Assembly: GCF_020524485.1 (NCBI RefSeq)
Contig: NZ_JAIVLF010000006.1
Coordinates: 124,001-188,000 of the forward strand
Direction: 5' to 3'
From: Novosphingobium profundi
GTDB lineage: Bacteria; Pseudomonadota; Alphaproteobacteria; Sphingomonadales; Sphingomonadaceae
DNA: 64,000 nt
The translations under genes and the position numbers were made by a program. Numbering within the stretch: position 1 is the first letter of the stretch; each line of letters begins with the position of its first letter. Positions 7,480-17,060 of the stretch are shown here, in pieces. The notes beneath the pieces are model-generated. The model saw only the letters and a program-made list of their open reading frames with translations, was not told where the DNA came from and did not search any database.

Positions 7480-8367
7480 CTATGCCGGGTTCGACCAGCG
7501 CGCGAAGATGGCGGTGGGGAGGAGGCGGCCTTCGCCGTCCTCGCGCACGGAGAGGTCGCCGTGTTCGATGGTGCCGGGGAGGTCTGCGAAGAGTTCGTCC
7601 ATCAGCCCGGCCAGTGCGAGTGAGGACATGCGCACCGCGTAGACGGTGAGAAACAGGAAGCGGCTGTCGCTGTCGAGCAGCTGGCGGCAGTTCGACAGGA
7701 GCTCGGGCAGGTTCTCTTCGAGGCGCCAGGTCTCGCCGCCGGGACCGCGGCCGAACTTGGGCGGATCGAGAATGATGCCGTCGTAGCGGCGCCCGCGGCG
7801 TACTTCGCGCGCCGCAAACTTGGCGGCATCGTCGATCATCCAGCGCACCGGGCGATCCTCAAGGCCTGCCAGCGCGGCGTTCTCGCGCGCCTGTGCGACC
7901 GACTTCTTCGAGGCATCGACATGGGTGACGCGTCCGTGCGCGGAGAGCGCCAGCGTGCCGACGCCCGTGTAGCCAAACAGGTTCATCGTCTCGGCATCGT
8001 CGCGCCCGGACAGCTGCGCGCGCATCCAGTCCCACACCGGCGCCATGTCCGGGAAGAAGCCGAGGTGGCGAAACGGCGTGCAGCTGGCGGTGAAGGCCAC
8101 CTCGTTCCACGCGAGCGGCCAGCCTTCGCGCGGCACTTCGCGATCGAAGAGCCACTTGCCCCCGCCGTCCTCGTCCGAACCGGGGACGAATTCGCCGTCC
8201 GCATCCCAGGCCTCGGTCCGCGGGCTCCACATCGCCTGTGGTTCGGGCCGCACGAAGCGGCGGTCGCCATAGCGTTCGAGCTTGCGGCCATGGCCCGAAT
8301 CGACGAGGCCGTAGTCGTCCCAGCCTTCGCCGATCATCAGGACGGGGGATGTTAAGAGCGTTGCCAT
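7480..8367 (-). CDS. class I SAM-dependent methyltransferase (RlmI/RlmK-like)
   Basis: 295 aa. The SAM-binding motif I reads MNLFGYTGVGTLALSAHG and is followed by THVDASKKSVAQARENA (motif II). The catalytic/target motif is DPPKFGRGPGGETWRLEENL (motif IV, DPPK). This set is typical of 23S rRNA m5C/m7G-type methyltransferases such as RlmI and the C-terminal half of RlmKL, but no PUA or THUMP domain is present, so the exact target base is open. It lies 17 bp downstream of thrC in the same direction and may be co-transcribed. Confidence 0.85.
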   Translation of the reverse strand: MATLLTSPVLMIGEGWDDYGLVDSGHGRKLERYGDRRFVRPEPQAMWSPRTEAWDADGEFVPGSDEDGGGKWLFDREVPREGWPLAWNEVAFTASCTPFRHLGFFPDMAPVWDWMRAQLSGRDDAETMNLFGYTGVGTLALSAHGRVTHVDASKKSVAQARENAALAGLEDRPVRWMIDDAAKFAAREVRRGRRYDGIILDPPKFGRGPGGETWRLEENLPELLSNCRQLLDSDSRFLFLTVYAVRMSSLALAGLMDELFADLPGTIEHGDLSVREDGEGRLLPTAIFARWSNPA

Positions 8368-8384
8368 GGGCCGTGCCCTAGCCC

Positions 8385-9785
8385 TCAGACCTTGGGTGCG
8401 GCAAGCCCCGCGACGAATTCGGTCACCGCGTCATAGTCACCCGGCAGCTTCGTGCACTTTTCCTCGCGGTCGAACAGGTCGCCCACGCGCGCGGGCAGGC
8501 TCGGCCGGTGGCCGGTCGAACGCTCGACCGCCTCGGGGAACTTGGCCGGGTGCGCGGTCGCCAGCGTGACGACAGGCGTCTTCGCGTCGATCCCGGCGGT
8601 GCGCGCGGCGAAGAGGCCGCAGGCGGTGTGCGGATCGATCAACTCGCCGCAGTTCTCCCAGGCCCAGCGGATCGTCTCGGCCATCTCGTCCTGGTCGGCG
8701 CGGGCCGACTGGAAGAGCGCAGCCGCGCCTTCGCGCTGCGCGTTCGAAAGCTGCATCGCCTTCGTCGCCTCGAAGCCCTTCATCTGCTCGGCCATGGCCG
8801 CGCCATCGCGCCCGCCAAGGTCGAACAGCAGGCGCTCGAAGTTGGAGGAGACCTGAATGTCCATCGAGGGCGCGGCGGTCGGCGTCACGGTCCCTTGCGA
8901 GTAGTCGCCGCTCGAGAGCGCGCGGTGCAGGATGTCGTTGACGTTGGTGGCAACCACCAGCTTGGCGACGGGCAGGCCCATCTGCGCCGCGACATAGCCC
9001 GCGAAGACATCGCCGAAGTTGCCGGTCGGCACCGAGAAGGCCACCTCGCGCTCGGGCGCGCCGAGCTGGAGCGCGGCGGCGAAGTAGTAGACGACCTGGG
9101 CCATCAGGCGCGCCCAGTTGATCGAGTTCACCGCGCCGATCGCGAAGCGGTCGGTCATCGCGGTATCGTTGAACATGCGCTTCACCATCGCCTGCGCATC
9201 GTCGAACGAACCATCGATGGCGATGTTGTGGACGTTGGGCGCAAGCACCGTCGTCATCTGGCGGCGCTGCACGTCCGAGACGCGGCCGTGCGGGTGGAGC
9301 ATGAAAATGTCCACCTTGGCGCGGCCCGCAACCGCGTCGATCGCGGCCGAGCCGGTGTCGCCCGAGGTCGCGCCCACGATGGTGAGGTTGCGGTCCGAAC
9401 GGCTGAGGAATTCCTCGAAGAAGAGGCCGAGCAGCTGGAGCGCGACGTCCTTGAAAGCGAGCGTGGGGCCATGGAACAGTTCGAGCACCCAGTGCTGCTC
9501 GTCGAGCTGCTTGAGCGGCGTCACCGCCTTGTGCGCGAATCGGCCATAGGCCTCGGTGGTGAGTTCGAGAAGACGCTCGTAGGTCAGGCTCTGGCCGACG
9601 AACGGCGCCATGACCCGCGCGGCGAGCTCGGCATAGGAGAGCCCGGCCATGCCCGCGATCTCGTCCTTGGAGAATCGCGGCCATTCGCGCGGAACGTAGA
9701 GCCCGCCGTCGCTGGCGAGGCCAGCCAGCGTTGCGCCTTCGAAATCGAGCGCCGGTGCGCTGCCGCGGGTGCTGATGTAGTCCAT
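8385..9785 (-). CDS. thrC: threonine synthase
   Basis: 466 aa, the length of the long (yeast/E. coli-type) PLP-dependent threonine synthases. It converts O-phosphohomoserine to threonine and phosphate. Seen in order: MDYISTRGSAPALDFEGA at the start, HGPTLAFKDVALQLLG with the PLP Schiff-base lysine near residue 112, GATSGDTGSAAI with the phosphate-binding loop, FSVPTGNFGDVFAGY and the C-terminal TATAHPAKFPEAVE. It follows surf1 in the usual sphingomonad order after the cytochrome oxidase genes. Confidence 0.97.
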   Translation of the reverse strand: MDYISTRGSAPALDFEGATLAGLASDGGLYVPREWPRFSKDEIAGMAGLSYAELAARVMAPFVGQSLTYERLLELTTEAYGRFAHKAVTPLKQLDEQHWVLELFHGPTLAFKDVALQLLGLFFEEFLSRSDRNLTIVGATSGDTGSAAIDAVAGRAKVDIFMLHPHGRVSDVQRRQMTTVLAPNVHNIAIDGSFDDAQAMVKRMFNDTAMTDRFAIGAVNSINWARLMAQVVYYFAAALQLGAPEREVAFSVPTGNFGDVFAGYVAAQMGLPVAKLVVATNVNDILHRALSSGDYSQGTVTPTAAPSMDIQVSSNFERLLFDLGGRDGAAMAEQMKGFEATKAMQLSNAQREGAAALFQSARADQDEMAETIRWAWENCGELIDPHTACGLFAARTAGIDAKTPVVTLATAHPAKFPEAVERSTGHRPSLPARVGDLFDREEKCTKLPGDYDAVTEFVAGLAAPKV

Positions 9786-9934
9786 GACTTCCCTGTTCGT
9801 CGGATACGGCCTGCCGAAACGGACCTTGCTCGGTGGTTCTGCCCGGTGTTCCCGCGGCCTTTGCAGGCGCGGTTAGCGCCCGCGAAGCGGCAAGGCAATG
9901 CCGCTGTGAAACGCGGGCTCACGAAACGCAAGGC

Positions 9935-10498
9935 TCACGAACGCACCTTTCGGCGCAAGACCATTGCGTAGATGACCAGCGCGGTCAGTGCAAAGGCGAA
10001 CCACTGGACCGCGTAGGAGAGGTGGTTGTTGGGCAGATCGGACGGGTCGGGAAGCGCGTTCGCCTCCAATCCGCCCAGCGGCGGATCGGCCACCAGGCGC
10101 GGGCCCGGTGCGATCACGCCGTGGACCTCACCGCCCTGCCAGGTGCCCTTGCCATCGGGCCGCCGGGTCCAGCCCAGCACCACCCGCGCCTCGCCGCCGC
10201 TCGCCAGCGCGCAAGTCGCGGTGCGCGCGAATCCGGTCTCGTCGTCGCGATTGCGGCCCGCCACCGCGCTCGTCGCGGTCACGGCGGTGCAGGTGAGATG
10301 GGCACGGCGGTAGAGCACCTGTGTGCCCGGACCTTGCCGGGGCCACGCGATCTCCTGCGTACGGCCTGCCGCCCCGGCGTAGTGCGCCAGCAGGTCAGCC
10401 TTCTCCTCGCGGCGCTCCAGCTGCCAGAGGCCGAGCGCGATCATCACGCCGACGGCCACGAGCACGACCAGCGTGGAGATAATGGGGATGGAGCGCAT
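9935..10498 (-). CDS. SURF1-family cytochrome oxidase assembly protein (short form)
   Basis: 187 aa, somewhat shorter than typical SURF1 proteins of about 230-250 aa. Two membrane helices frame a periplasmic domain: residues about 4-24 (IPIISTLVVLVAVGVMIALG, then LWQLERREEK) and about 160-182 (HLSYAVQWFAFALTALVIYAMVL). The LxxWQxxRxxxK opening and the C-terminal NNHLSYAxQWFxFA are SURF1 hallmarks. SURF1 helps heme a insertion into subunit I. The middle of the domain is reduced. It lies downstream of ctaE beyond a terminator and a repeat, so it may have its own promoter. Confidence 0.88.
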   Translation of the reverse strand: MRSIPIISTLVVLVAVGVMIALGLWQLERREEKADLLAHYAGAAGRTQEIAWPRQGPGTQVLYRRAHLTCTAVTATSAVAGRNRDDETGFARTATCALASGGEARVVLGWTRRPDGKGTWQGGEVHGVIAPGPRLVADPPLGGLEANALPDPSDLPNNHLSYAVQWFAFALTALVIYAMVLRRKVRS

Positions 10499-10542
10499 GG
10501 TCGGAGCCTTTTCAGCAGGCAGGGAAATCAGGAAGAGATATT

Positions 10543-10655
10543 CAAGGGGCCATCGCCCCTTGACCCCAAAACGGGCGACCTCACCCTACTCAGCCATGGC
10601 AGCCTGCGAAAGGTGAGGTAGACAGTTTGGGGAGCCCGAGGGCGATGGCCCTCGG
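10543..10655 (-). repeat. composite palindromic intergenic element, copy 2 (113 bp)
   Basis: In reverse orientation the right-type hairpin CAAGGGGC-CATC-GCCCCTTG (10543-10562) comes first and the left-type hairpin CCGAGGGC-GATG-GCCCTCGG (10636-10655) last. Between them, ACCTCACC and GGTGAGGT can pair, as can the CCCCAAAAC/GTTTGGGG segments next to the hairpins. It sits in the 261-bp gap between the ends of ctaE and surf1, 45 bp upstream of the surf1 start. Confidence 0.9.
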
Positions 10656-10699
10656 AATCAATTTTCCACTTACAATCACACTGGAGGCCGCGCCAAACC

Positions 10700-10735
10700 G
10701 AAAGGGCAGCCGGCGCGAACGCGGGCTGCCCTTTC
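10700..10735 (-). terminator. terminator hairpin after ctaE
   Basis: A perfect 12-bp stem, GAAAGGGCAGCC (10700-10711) with GGCTGCCCTTTC (10724-10735), separated by a 12-nt loop, starts 25 bp past the ctaE stop. The minus-strand stem ends in CTTTC and is followed by GGTTTGG, a weak U-rich tail. It probably ends the main cytochrome oxidase transcript before surf1. Confidence 0.75.
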
Positions 10736-10759
10736 CTGGTTTTGCGAGACCGGCGCGGA

Positions 10760-11581
10760 TCAGTGCGTGGGATAGCCCCAGCCGCCCCAGATGTAGACCG
10801 CGACGAAGAGGAACAGCCACACGACGTCGACGAAGTGCCAGTACCAGGCCGCGGCCTCGAAGCCGAAGTGCTGGCGCGGCGTGAAGTCGCCCTGGTAGCT
10901 GCGCACGAGGCACACGGCGAGGAAGATGGTGCCGACGATGACGTGGAAGCCATGGAAACCGGTCGCCATGTAGAAGGCCGAGCCGTAAGTGTTGCCGCCG
11001 AAGCCGAAGGGCGCGTGCAGGTACTCATAGCCCTGGATCGCGCTGAACAGGACGCCCAGCGCAATCGTCGCCCACAGGCCCTTCTTGAGGCCCTCACGGT
11101 CGCCGTGGATCAGCGAGTGGTGGGCCCAGGTCACCGTGGTGCCCGAGGTCAGCAGGATCAGCGTGTTGAGCAGGGGCAGCGCGAAGGGGTCCATGACCGC
11201 CTCGATCGCCTTGGGCGGCCACTGTCCGTCAACCACCTCGGTGAGCGTGGAGGGGAACAGCGAGAAATCGAAGAAGGCCCAGAACCAGCCAACGAAGAAC
11301 ATCACCTCCGAGGCGATGAACAGGATCATGCCGTAACGCTGGTGCAGCTGGACGACCGGGGTATGGTCGCCCGCGCGCGCTTCGTGGACGATCTTGGCGA
11401 ACCACATCCACATCGAGGCGATGAGAAGCGCCAGGCCCATCCACGGCACGAAGGCGCCGCCGGGCATGTCGTGCATGAACAGCACCATGCCCGAGGTGAA
11501 GATCAGCGCGCCCAGCGTGGTCGCCAGCGGCGCGATGTCCGGCGGCAGGATGTGGTAATCGTGGTTCTTGGTACCGGCCAT
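10760..11581 (-). CDS. ctaE: cytochrome c oxidase subunit III
   Basis: 273 aa with seven hydrophobic helices, as in aa3-type subunit III. Recognisable stretches are HDYHILPPDIAPLATTLGAL near the N-terminus, FIASEVMFFVGWFWAFF, WAHHSLIHGDREG, GFHGFHVIVGTIFLAVCLVR and the C-terminal AAWYWHFVDVVWLFLFVAVY with its conserved Trp-Tyr-Trp-His. The subunit stabilises subunit I and may guide oxygen or proton uptake. It follows ctaG by 83 bp. The DUF983 gene often found next in sphingomonads is not here. Confidence 0.97.
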   Translation of the reverse strand: MAGTKNHDYHILPPDIAPLATTLGALIFTSGMVLFMHDMPGGAFVPWMGLALLIASMWMWFAKIVHEARAGDHTPVVQLHQRYGMILFIASEVMFFVGWFWAFFDFSLFPSTLTEVVDGQWPPKAIEAVMDPFALPLLNTLILLTSGTTVTWAHHSLIHGDREGLKKGLWATIALGVLFSAIQGYEYLHAPFGFGGNTYGSAFYMATGFHGFHVIVGTIFLAVCLVRSYQGDFTPRQHFGFEAAAWYWHFVDVVWLFLFVAVYIWGGWGYPTH

Positions 11582-11664
11582 GTGCCTTCATCCCCGTTTA
11601 TCGAAACTGTTCTAGCCGCTCCGCCCGGCGCCACGTGCCGGATGAAACGGTCCCCAAATGAGCC

Positions 11665-12297
11665 TTAACTTCCCGCCGCTATGCGGTCCAGACCCTTTGC
11701 ATCCGCAGGAGATGTCTGAACTTCGTTGAGGTGGAAGGTGTAGCTGAGCGTAATCTGCTCGACGTCCTTGTTGTCTTCATCGCCAAGGATCGCCGGATCG
11801 ACGTAATAGAGCACCGGCATCTTCACGGTCTCGCCGGGCTGGAGTGTCTGCTGCGTGAAGCAGAAGCACTGGATCTTGTTGAAATACTTGGCCGCCTGTT
11901 CAGGTTCCACGTTGAAACTGGCGGTGCCGGTCACGGGCTTGTCCGAGGTGTTGGTCGCCTCGAAGAGCGCCATGTCGCGCTGGCCCACGGTGATGTCGTG
12001 GGTGGTCTGGAGCGGCTTGAAATTCCAGGGCATGTCATGCGCGACATTGGCGTCGAAACGGATCGACATGGGCCGCGCGGCGACCTGGACAGACTGCGCG
12101 GTCGCCCCGTCGACGCGCTGGGTAGTGCCGCCATAGCCCGTCACCTGACAGAAAATGCGGTAGAGCGGGACCGCCGCGAAGCCCAGCGCCAGCATGCCCA
12201 GCGCCATCGAAAGACCGATCAGGCCGACCTTGCGGTTGCGGCGGCGCGTCTGCGCGGCCTGGCTCGTGACATCGTGGGGCGGGGACAGGCTCGCCAT
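11665..12297 (-). CDS. ctaG: cytochrome c oxidase assembly protein CtaG/Cox11
   Basis: 210 aa. An N-terminal membrane anchor at about residues 25-48 (VGLIGLSMALGMLALGFAAVPLYRIFCQVTGYGG) is followed by a periplasmic immunoglobulin-like domain. The copper-binding CFCF motif is present in NKIQCFCFTQQTLQPGE. Cox11 delivers copper to the CuB site of subunit I. The gene is 3 bp from the small CoxF-like gene upstream and is part of the oxidase operon. Confidence 0.96.
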   Translation of the reverse strand: MASLSPPHDVTSQAAQTRRRNRKVGLIGLSMALGMLALGFAAVPLYRIFCQVTGYGGTTQRVDGATAQSVQVAARPMSIRFDANVAHDMPWNFKPLQTTHDITVGQRDMALFEATNTSDKPVTGTASFNVEPEQAAKYFNKIQCFCFTQQTLQPGETVKMPVLYYVDPAILGDEDNKDVEQITLSYTFHLNEVQTSPADAKGLDRIAAGS

Positions 12298-12300
12298 GGC

Positions 12301-12444
12301 TCAGCTCATCTTCGCGATCGAGATGAAGAAGACGAGGACCACGAACGCGGCAAGTCCCAGACCGAGCACGCGATTGCGGTCCTTGCGGATCTGCTCGACA
12401 CTGCGGGTATCGGGCGCGGGGGTCTCAGGCTTTTCCTCGTCCAT
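12301..12444 (-). CDS. small CoxF-like single-pass membrane protein
   Basis: 47 aa from the ATG at 12442-12444, starting MDEEKPETPAPDTRSVEQIRK. One transmembrane helix follows at the C-terminus (VLGLGLAAFVVLVFFISIAKM). It lies between ctaB (8 bp) and ctaG (3 bp). A tiny single-pass protein at exactly this place is a constant feature of alphaproteobacterial aa3 clusters, and is annotated CoxF or 'cytochrome oxidase accessory'. Function by position; easy to miss because of its length. Confidence 0.75.
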   Translation of the reverse strand: MDEEKPETPAPDTRSVEQIRKDRNRVLGLGLAAFVVLVFFISIAKMS

Positions 12445-12452
12445 AAACTCCC

Positions 12453-13373
12453 TCAGATGACGATGAACCGGTCGAGCACCAGCGCGGCAAAGAGCGCAAA
12501 TAGGTAGATGACCGAGTAGGCGAACAGCTGCTTCTCGGGCTTCATCGTGTCCTCTTCGCCGCGCGTGCGCAGACCGACGCGGACCGAGAGCGCGAGGAAC
12601 AGCGCGGACAGCACGAACGCGCTCGCGCCGTAGACGAGGCCCGTGCCACCGATCCACCAGGGGACCATCGTGAGCGGCAGGAGCAGCACCGAGTAGATCA
12701 GGATTTGGCGGCGCGTGGCCTTCTCGCCCGCGACGACCGGCATCATCGGAATGCCGACCTTGGCGTAGTCGCTCTTCACGAAGAGCGCGAGCGCCCAGAA
12801 GTGCGGCGGCGTCCACATGAAGATGATGGCAAAGAGCACCACCGGCATAAGCGTGATCTCGCCCGTCGCCGCGACCCAGCCAATCAGCGGCGGGAACGCG
12901 CCTGCGCCGCCACCGATGACGATGTTCTGCGGCGTGCGGGGTTTCAGCCAGATCGTATAGATGACCGAATAGTAGACGATCGAGACGGCCAGGATCGCGG
13001 CCGGAAGCCAGCCGATCGCAAAGCCCATCAGGAACACCGAGCCCGAACACAGCACCAGCGCGAAGTCGCGCGCAGTGGTGCGGTCGAGGCGGCCTTGCGG
13101 GAGCGGGCGCTTGGCGGTGCGCTTCATCCCTGCATCAAGGTCGGCTTCCCACCACTGGTTGAGCGCGGCCGCGCCGCCCGCCCCGATGGCGATGCACAGG
13201 ATCGCGGTGAAGGCGAGGACCGGGTGGATGCGCGTAGGCGCGGCGATGAGGCCGCACAGGCCGGTGAAGATGACAAGGCTCATCACGCGCGGCTTGGTCA
13301 GCGCGATGAGGTCACGCCATTCGGCCGGACGCCGGGCGGGAGCCGGATTCGGGGGGGTAATCGAGGTGGTCAT
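12453..13373 (-). CDS. ctaB: protoheme IX farnesyltransferase (heme O synthase)
   Basis: 306 aa from the ATG at 13371-13373; a longer reading from 13391 lacks support. A UbiA-type polytopic prenyltransferase. The Asp-rich motif is in [24 protein letters not shown] and the second conserved loop in [29 protein letters not shown]. It adds a farnesyl group to protoheme to make heme O, the precursor of heme a for subunit I. About nine membrane helices are visible. Located between ctaD and the CoxF-like gene, the standard order. Confidence 0.96.
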   Translation of the reverse strand: MTTSITPPNPAPARRPAEWRDLIALTKPRVMSLVIFTGLCGLIAAPTRIHPVLAFTAILCIAIGAGGAAALNQWWEADLDAGMKRTAKRPLPQGRLDRTTARDFALVLCSGSVFLMGFAIGWLPAAILAVSIVYYSVIYTIWLKPRTPQNIVIGGGAGAFPPLIGWVAATGEITLMPVVLFAIIFMWTPPHFWALALFVKSDYAKVGIPMMPVVAGEKATRRQILIYSVLLLPLTMVPWWIGGTGLVYGASAFVLSALFLALSVRVGLRTRGEEDTMKPEKQLFAYSVIYLFALFAALVLDRFIVI

Positions 13374-13483
13374 GGTGGCGTGCCCATACACCGTTCGTGC
13401 CTTTCAGGCGAGACGGACAATTTGCCCGACCCGAAGGCCCGGCAAATCGTCGCGTGTGCGCCGTTGGAAGGAACCGGGACCGA

Positions 13484-15169
13484 TCAGTGGTGCGCTGCCT
13501 CTTCGATGACCGGAAGGGTCTCGAACTGGTGGAACGGCGGCGGGCTGGTCAGCGTCCATTCCAGCGTCGTCGCACCTTCGCCCCAGTAGTTGTCCTCGGC
13601 CTTGCGGCCCGCGAGGAAGGCGTAGGCGATGTTCACGAACCAGACCACCAGCGAGGCGGCCATGACCATGTAGCCGATCGTCGCGATGTGGTTCCAGTAG
13701 GTGAAGGCTTCCGGATAGTCCGGGTAGCGACGCGGCATGCCCTGCATCCCCAGGAAGTGCATGGGGAAGAAGATCATGTTCACGCCCACGAAGAACACCG
13801 CGAAGTGCACGTAGGAGAGAAACTCCGAGTGCATCTTCCCGCTCATCTTCGGGAACCAGTAGTAGAAGCCGGCAAAGAGCGCGGTCACCGCGCCCAGCGA
13901 GAGCACGTAGTGGAAGTGCGCGACGACGTAGTAGGTGTCGTGCAGGTTGTCGTCGACACCGCCGTTCGCGAGCACGACGCCGGTGACGCCGCCCACGGTG
14001 AACAGGAAGATGAAGCCGATGGCCCAGATCATCGGGCTCTTGAACTCCATCGAGCCGCCCCACATCGTGGCAATCCACGAGAAGATCTTCACGCCGGTGG
14101 GCACTGCGATGACCATGGTGGCCGCGGTGAAGTACATCTTGGTGTTCACCGAAAGGCCGGTCGAATACATGTGGTGCGCCCACACGATGAAACCGACGAC
14201 GCCGATTGCGACCATCGCGTAGGCCATGCCGAGGTAGCCGAAGACCGGCTTCTTCGAGAAGGTCGAGATGATCTGCGAGATGATGCCGAAGCCGGGCAGG
14301 ATCATGATGTAGACTTCGGGGTGGCCGAAGAACCAGAACAGGTGCTGGTAGAGCACCGGATCACCGCCGCCCGCCGGATCGAAGAAGGTCGTGCCGAAGT
14401 TGCGGTCGGTCAGAAGCATGGTGATGGCCGCGGCCAGGACCGGCAGCGAGAGCAGCAGCAGGAACGCGGTGACGAGCACCGACCACACGAACAGCGGCAT
14501 CTTGTGGAGCGTCATGCCCGGCGCGCGCATGTTGAAGATGGTGGTGATGAAGTTGATCGCGCCCATGATCGAGCCAGCCCCCGAAAGGTGCAGCGCGAAG
14601 ATGCCGAAATCGACGGCAGGCCCGGGCGAGCCGTAGGTCGAGAGCGGCGCATAGACCGTCCAGCCAGTGCCTGCACCAAGCCCCGTGCCGCCCGGCACGA
14701 AAGCCGAGCACAAGAGCGAGATGAAGCCCGCCACGGTCAGCCAGAACGAGATGTTGTTCATGCGCGGGAAGGCCATGTCCGGCGCGCCGATCATGATCGG
14801 GACGAACCAGTTGCCAAAGCCGCCGATGATCGCGGGCATGACCATGAAGAAGACCATGATCAGGCCGTGCGCGGTAATCAGCACGTTCCAGGTGTGGAGC
14901 GTAGTGGTGAAATCGGGATTCTCGGCCCCGAACCACTTGGCGAACATGTCGAGGTACTGGATGCCCGGCTCGGCAAGCTCGACGCGCATCATCCCCGAGA
15001 AGGCGCCGCCGATGATCCCCGCGATGATCGCGAAGATCAGGTACATCGTGCCGATGTCCTTGTGGTTGGTCGACATGAACCAGCGGGCGAAGAAGCCCGG
15101 GTGGTCATGCCCGTGATCGTGGCCGTGGTCTGCGACGTGGCCCTGGAACTGGTCTGCGGTGGTTGCCAT
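13484..15169 (-). CDS. ctaD: cytochrome c oxidase subunit I
   Basis: 561 aa, 12 membrane helices. It carries heme a and the heme a3-CuB oxygen-reducing centre. Seen: [24 protein letters not shown] (heme a ligand region), [20 protein letters not shown] with the cross-linked His-Tyr of CuB, YMYST-like [16 protein letters not shown], and [19 protein letters not shown] with the heme a3/heme a histidines. The N-terminus is His/Asp-rich ([10 protein letters not shown]), a possible metal-handling tail. It lies 35 bp after ctaC. Confidence 0.98.
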   Translation of the reverse strand: MATTADQFQGHVADHGHDHGHDHPGFFARWFMSTNHKDIGTMYLIFAIIAGIIGGAFSGMMRVELAEPGIQYLDMFAKWFGAENPDFTTTLHTWNVLITAHGLIMVFFMVMPAIIGGFGNWFVPIMIGAPDMAFPRMNNISFWLTVAGFISLLCSAFVPGGTGLGAGTGWTVYAPLSTYGSPGPAVDFGIFALHLSGAGSIMGAINFITTIFNMRAPGMTLHKMPLFVWSVLVTAFLLLLSLPVLAAAITMLLTDRNFGTTFFDPAGGGDPVLYQHLFWFFGHPEVYIMILPGFGIISQIISTFSKKPVFGYLGMAYAMVAIGVVGFIVWAHHMYSTGLSVNTKMYFTAATMVIAVPTGVKIFSWIATMWGGSMEFKSPMIWAIGFIFLFTVGGVTGVVLANGGVDDNLHDTYYVVAHFHYVLSLGAVTALFAGFYYWFPKMSGKMHSEFLSYVHFAVFFVGVNMIFFPMHFLGMQGMPRRYPDYPEAFTYWNHIATIGYMVMAASLVVWFVNIAYAFLAGRKAEDNYWGEGATTLEWTLTSPPPFHQFETLPVIEEAAHH

Positions 15170-15204
15170 GGTGGTAAACCCTAATCCTTGCGTTCGCGGG
15201 GCCG

Positions 15205-16197
15205 TCAGACGGCAGCTTCGGTGGCGGCATCTTCCGGCATGTCGGCCGGGACGGTTTCGCCCTCGCCCGCCGGTGCGGCCGCGGCCGGCTCTTCACGCCC
15301 GTCGATCACGGCGCCGGGATGGGTCAGGACCCACTGGTTGTACTTTTCGCGCGGGAGCGCCTCGAGCGCGATCGGCATGTAGCCGTGCTTGGCGCCGCAC
15401 AGTTCCGAACACTGTCCGTAGTAGACACCCGGCTTTTCGACGAAGAGGACCTTCTCGTTGATGCGGCCCGGCACCGCGTCGAGCTTGAACCACAGCGAGG
15501 GCACGGCGAACGAGTGGATGACGTCGGCCGCGGTGATCTGCAGGCGGATCGGTTCACCCGCGGGCACGACGAGGCGGTTGTCGACCTCGAGGTGCGAGGG
15601 GCCGTCCCAGGCCTGCGAACCGACTTCGCGCACGCCGTTGTTGATGACCGGCTGGCCCGGGATGTTGAGCATGTTCGAGATCACCTCGAACTCGCCATTG
15701 TCGGGATAGCCATAGGTCCAGAACCACTGGTTGCCGGTGACCTTGATGGTCAGCGCTTCCTTGGGCGCGGGCTTGTACTGCTTGGCGATGAGATCGATCG
15801 AGGGGACCGCAATGCCCAGGAGAATGAACACCGGCAGGATCGTCCAGACGACTTCGATGGCGGTGTTGTGACTGGTCTTGGAGGCAACCGGGTTGGCGCG
15901 GCGGTTGTAGCGCACCACGACCCAGATCAGCAGCGCGAGCACGAACAGCGTGATGATCGTGATGATCGGCATCAGCGCGTAGTTGTGAATCTGCAGCGCG
16001 TATTCACCCAGCGGCGAGTACTGGTCCTGGAAGCCGATCCCGCCCGGCGTCGGCATGCCCACGCCTTCGGTCGGCGTCATCGGCGTGTAGCTGCCTTCCT
16101 CCTGCGCCAGTGCGGGCGCGGCCAGAAATGCAGCTGCGGAAAAAATACAGGCCTTCCCCAAAAGGCGCGGTGAGCGGGCGATGTGTCCGGATATCAT
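15205..16197 (-). CDS. ctaC: cytochrome c oxidase subunit II (CuA)
   Basis: 330 aa from the ATG at 16195-16197, which has GGAAGAG a few bases upstream. A cleavable signal ([21 protein letters not shown]) is followed by two membrane helices (about residues 70-95 and 110-135). The periplasmic cupredoxin domain keeps the CuA site: HSFAVP and [16 protein letters not shown]. It receives electrons from cytochrome c. The C-terminus is an extra Ala/Pro/Glu-rich tail of about 35 residues. It is first in the operon, with the promoter probably within 16198-16400. Confidence 0.97.
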   Translation of the reverse strand: MISGHIARSPRLLGKACIFSAAAFLAAPALAQEEGSYTPMTPTEGVGMPTPGGIGFQDQYSPLGEYALQIHNYALMPIITIITLFVLALLIWVVVRYNRRANPVASKTSHNTAIEVVWTILPVFILLGIAVPSIDLIAKQYKPAPKEALTIKVTGNQWFWTYGYPDNGEFEVISNMLNIPGQPVINNGVREVGSQAWDGPSHLEVDNRLVVPAGEPIRLQITAADVIHSFAVPSLWFKLDAVPGRINEKVLFVEKPGVYYGQCSELCGAKHGYMPIALEALPREKYNQWVLTHPGAVIDGREEPAAAAPAGEGETVPADMPEDAATEAAV

Positions 16198-16404
16198 CGT
16201 TATAGCTCTTCCGTTTCTCTTATAAACGTACACGCGAATCGCCCCGCCTGCACGCACCCCAAATGCGGAGGCTCTTGCCCCCCTTCCATCTTGGCCTATA
16301 CGCGCGCTTGCTGCGCGTCTCAAGCGCTACTAGGGAATTTTTGACTTTGGGCGCCGCGCAAGGCCGCCGAATTACGTGTTTTTAATGAAAGGAAGTTGAC
16401 CGCC

Positions 16405-16989
16405 ATGCAGGAAGAAGAGGTCCTCGCCGAGTTCCGCGCCAGCAAGGCCCTGTTGGAAGGACATTTCCTTCTTTCCTCGGGCCGCCACAGCGCCCACTAC
16501 CTGCAGTGCGCGCGCGTCCTGCAGAGCCCCGACCGCGCCGCACGCCTGGCCGTCGCGCTGGCCGCCACGCTCCCCCACGACGTGCGCAAGCAGATCCAGA
16601 AGGTCGTCTCGCCCGCGATGGGCGGGGTCATCATCGGCCAGGAAATGGGCCGTGCGCTCCAGGTCGATGCCATGTTCGTCGAGCGCCCGACCGGCACCTT
16701 CGAGCTGCGCCGCGGCTTCGAGCTCGATCCGGGCGACAAGGTTCTGATGGTCGAGGACGTGGTCACCACCGGCAAGTCGAGCCGCGAGGCGATCAAGGCG
16801 ATTGAAGCGGCCGGCGGCAAGGTCATCGCGGCCGCGGCCCTCGTCGACCGTTCGGCGGGTGCTGTGGACCTGGGCGTTCCCTTCTACCCGCTCGTCGCGC
16901 TCAGCTTCCCGACCTACGCCGAGGACGAGCTTCCGGCCGAGCTCGCCGCTACCCCCGCGATCAAGCCGGGCAGCCGCCAGCAGCCCTGA
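16405..16989 (+). CDS. pyrE: orotate phosphoribosyltransferase
   Basis: 194 aa from the ATG at 16405 (an in-frame TTG at 16396 is possible; GGAAG lies at 16391-16395). It makes orotidine monophosphate from orotate and PRPP in pyrimidine synthesis. The PRPP-binding motif is VLMVEDVVTTGKSS near residue 115, and the N-terminal FLLSSGRHSAHYLQCA and GGVIIGQEMGR are typical of the long-type enzyme. It is divergent from ctaC with about 207 bp between, so both promoters are there. The pdxJ start follows after 71 bp. Confidence 0.96.
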   Translation: MQEEEVLAEFRASKALLEGHFLLSSGRHSAHYLQCARVLQSPDRAARLAVALAATLPHDVRKQIQKVVSPAMGGVIIGQEMGRALQVDAMFVERPTGTFELRRGFELDPGDKVLMVEDVVTTGKSSREAIKAIEAAGGKVIAAAALVDRSAGAVDLGVPFYPLVALSFPTYAEDELPAELAATPAIKPGSRQQP

Positions 16990-17060
16990 CCCGCAAGGCG
17001 CCCGCCCCCCCGGGCGCCGTCCCCGCCGTTCCCCTCCTGCAACGCAAAGGCCCGCCTCCC

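Noticed and set aside
8508..9971. Long plus-strand reading frame opposite thrC (487 codons)
   Set aside because: Shadow of a high-GC gene: very rich in Arg, Ala, Gly and His, no ribosome site, no recognisable motif; thrC on the other strand is certain. The same applies to 13397-15184 opposite ctaD, 18466-19509 opposite lepB, 59666-62089 opposite the TonB receptor and others.
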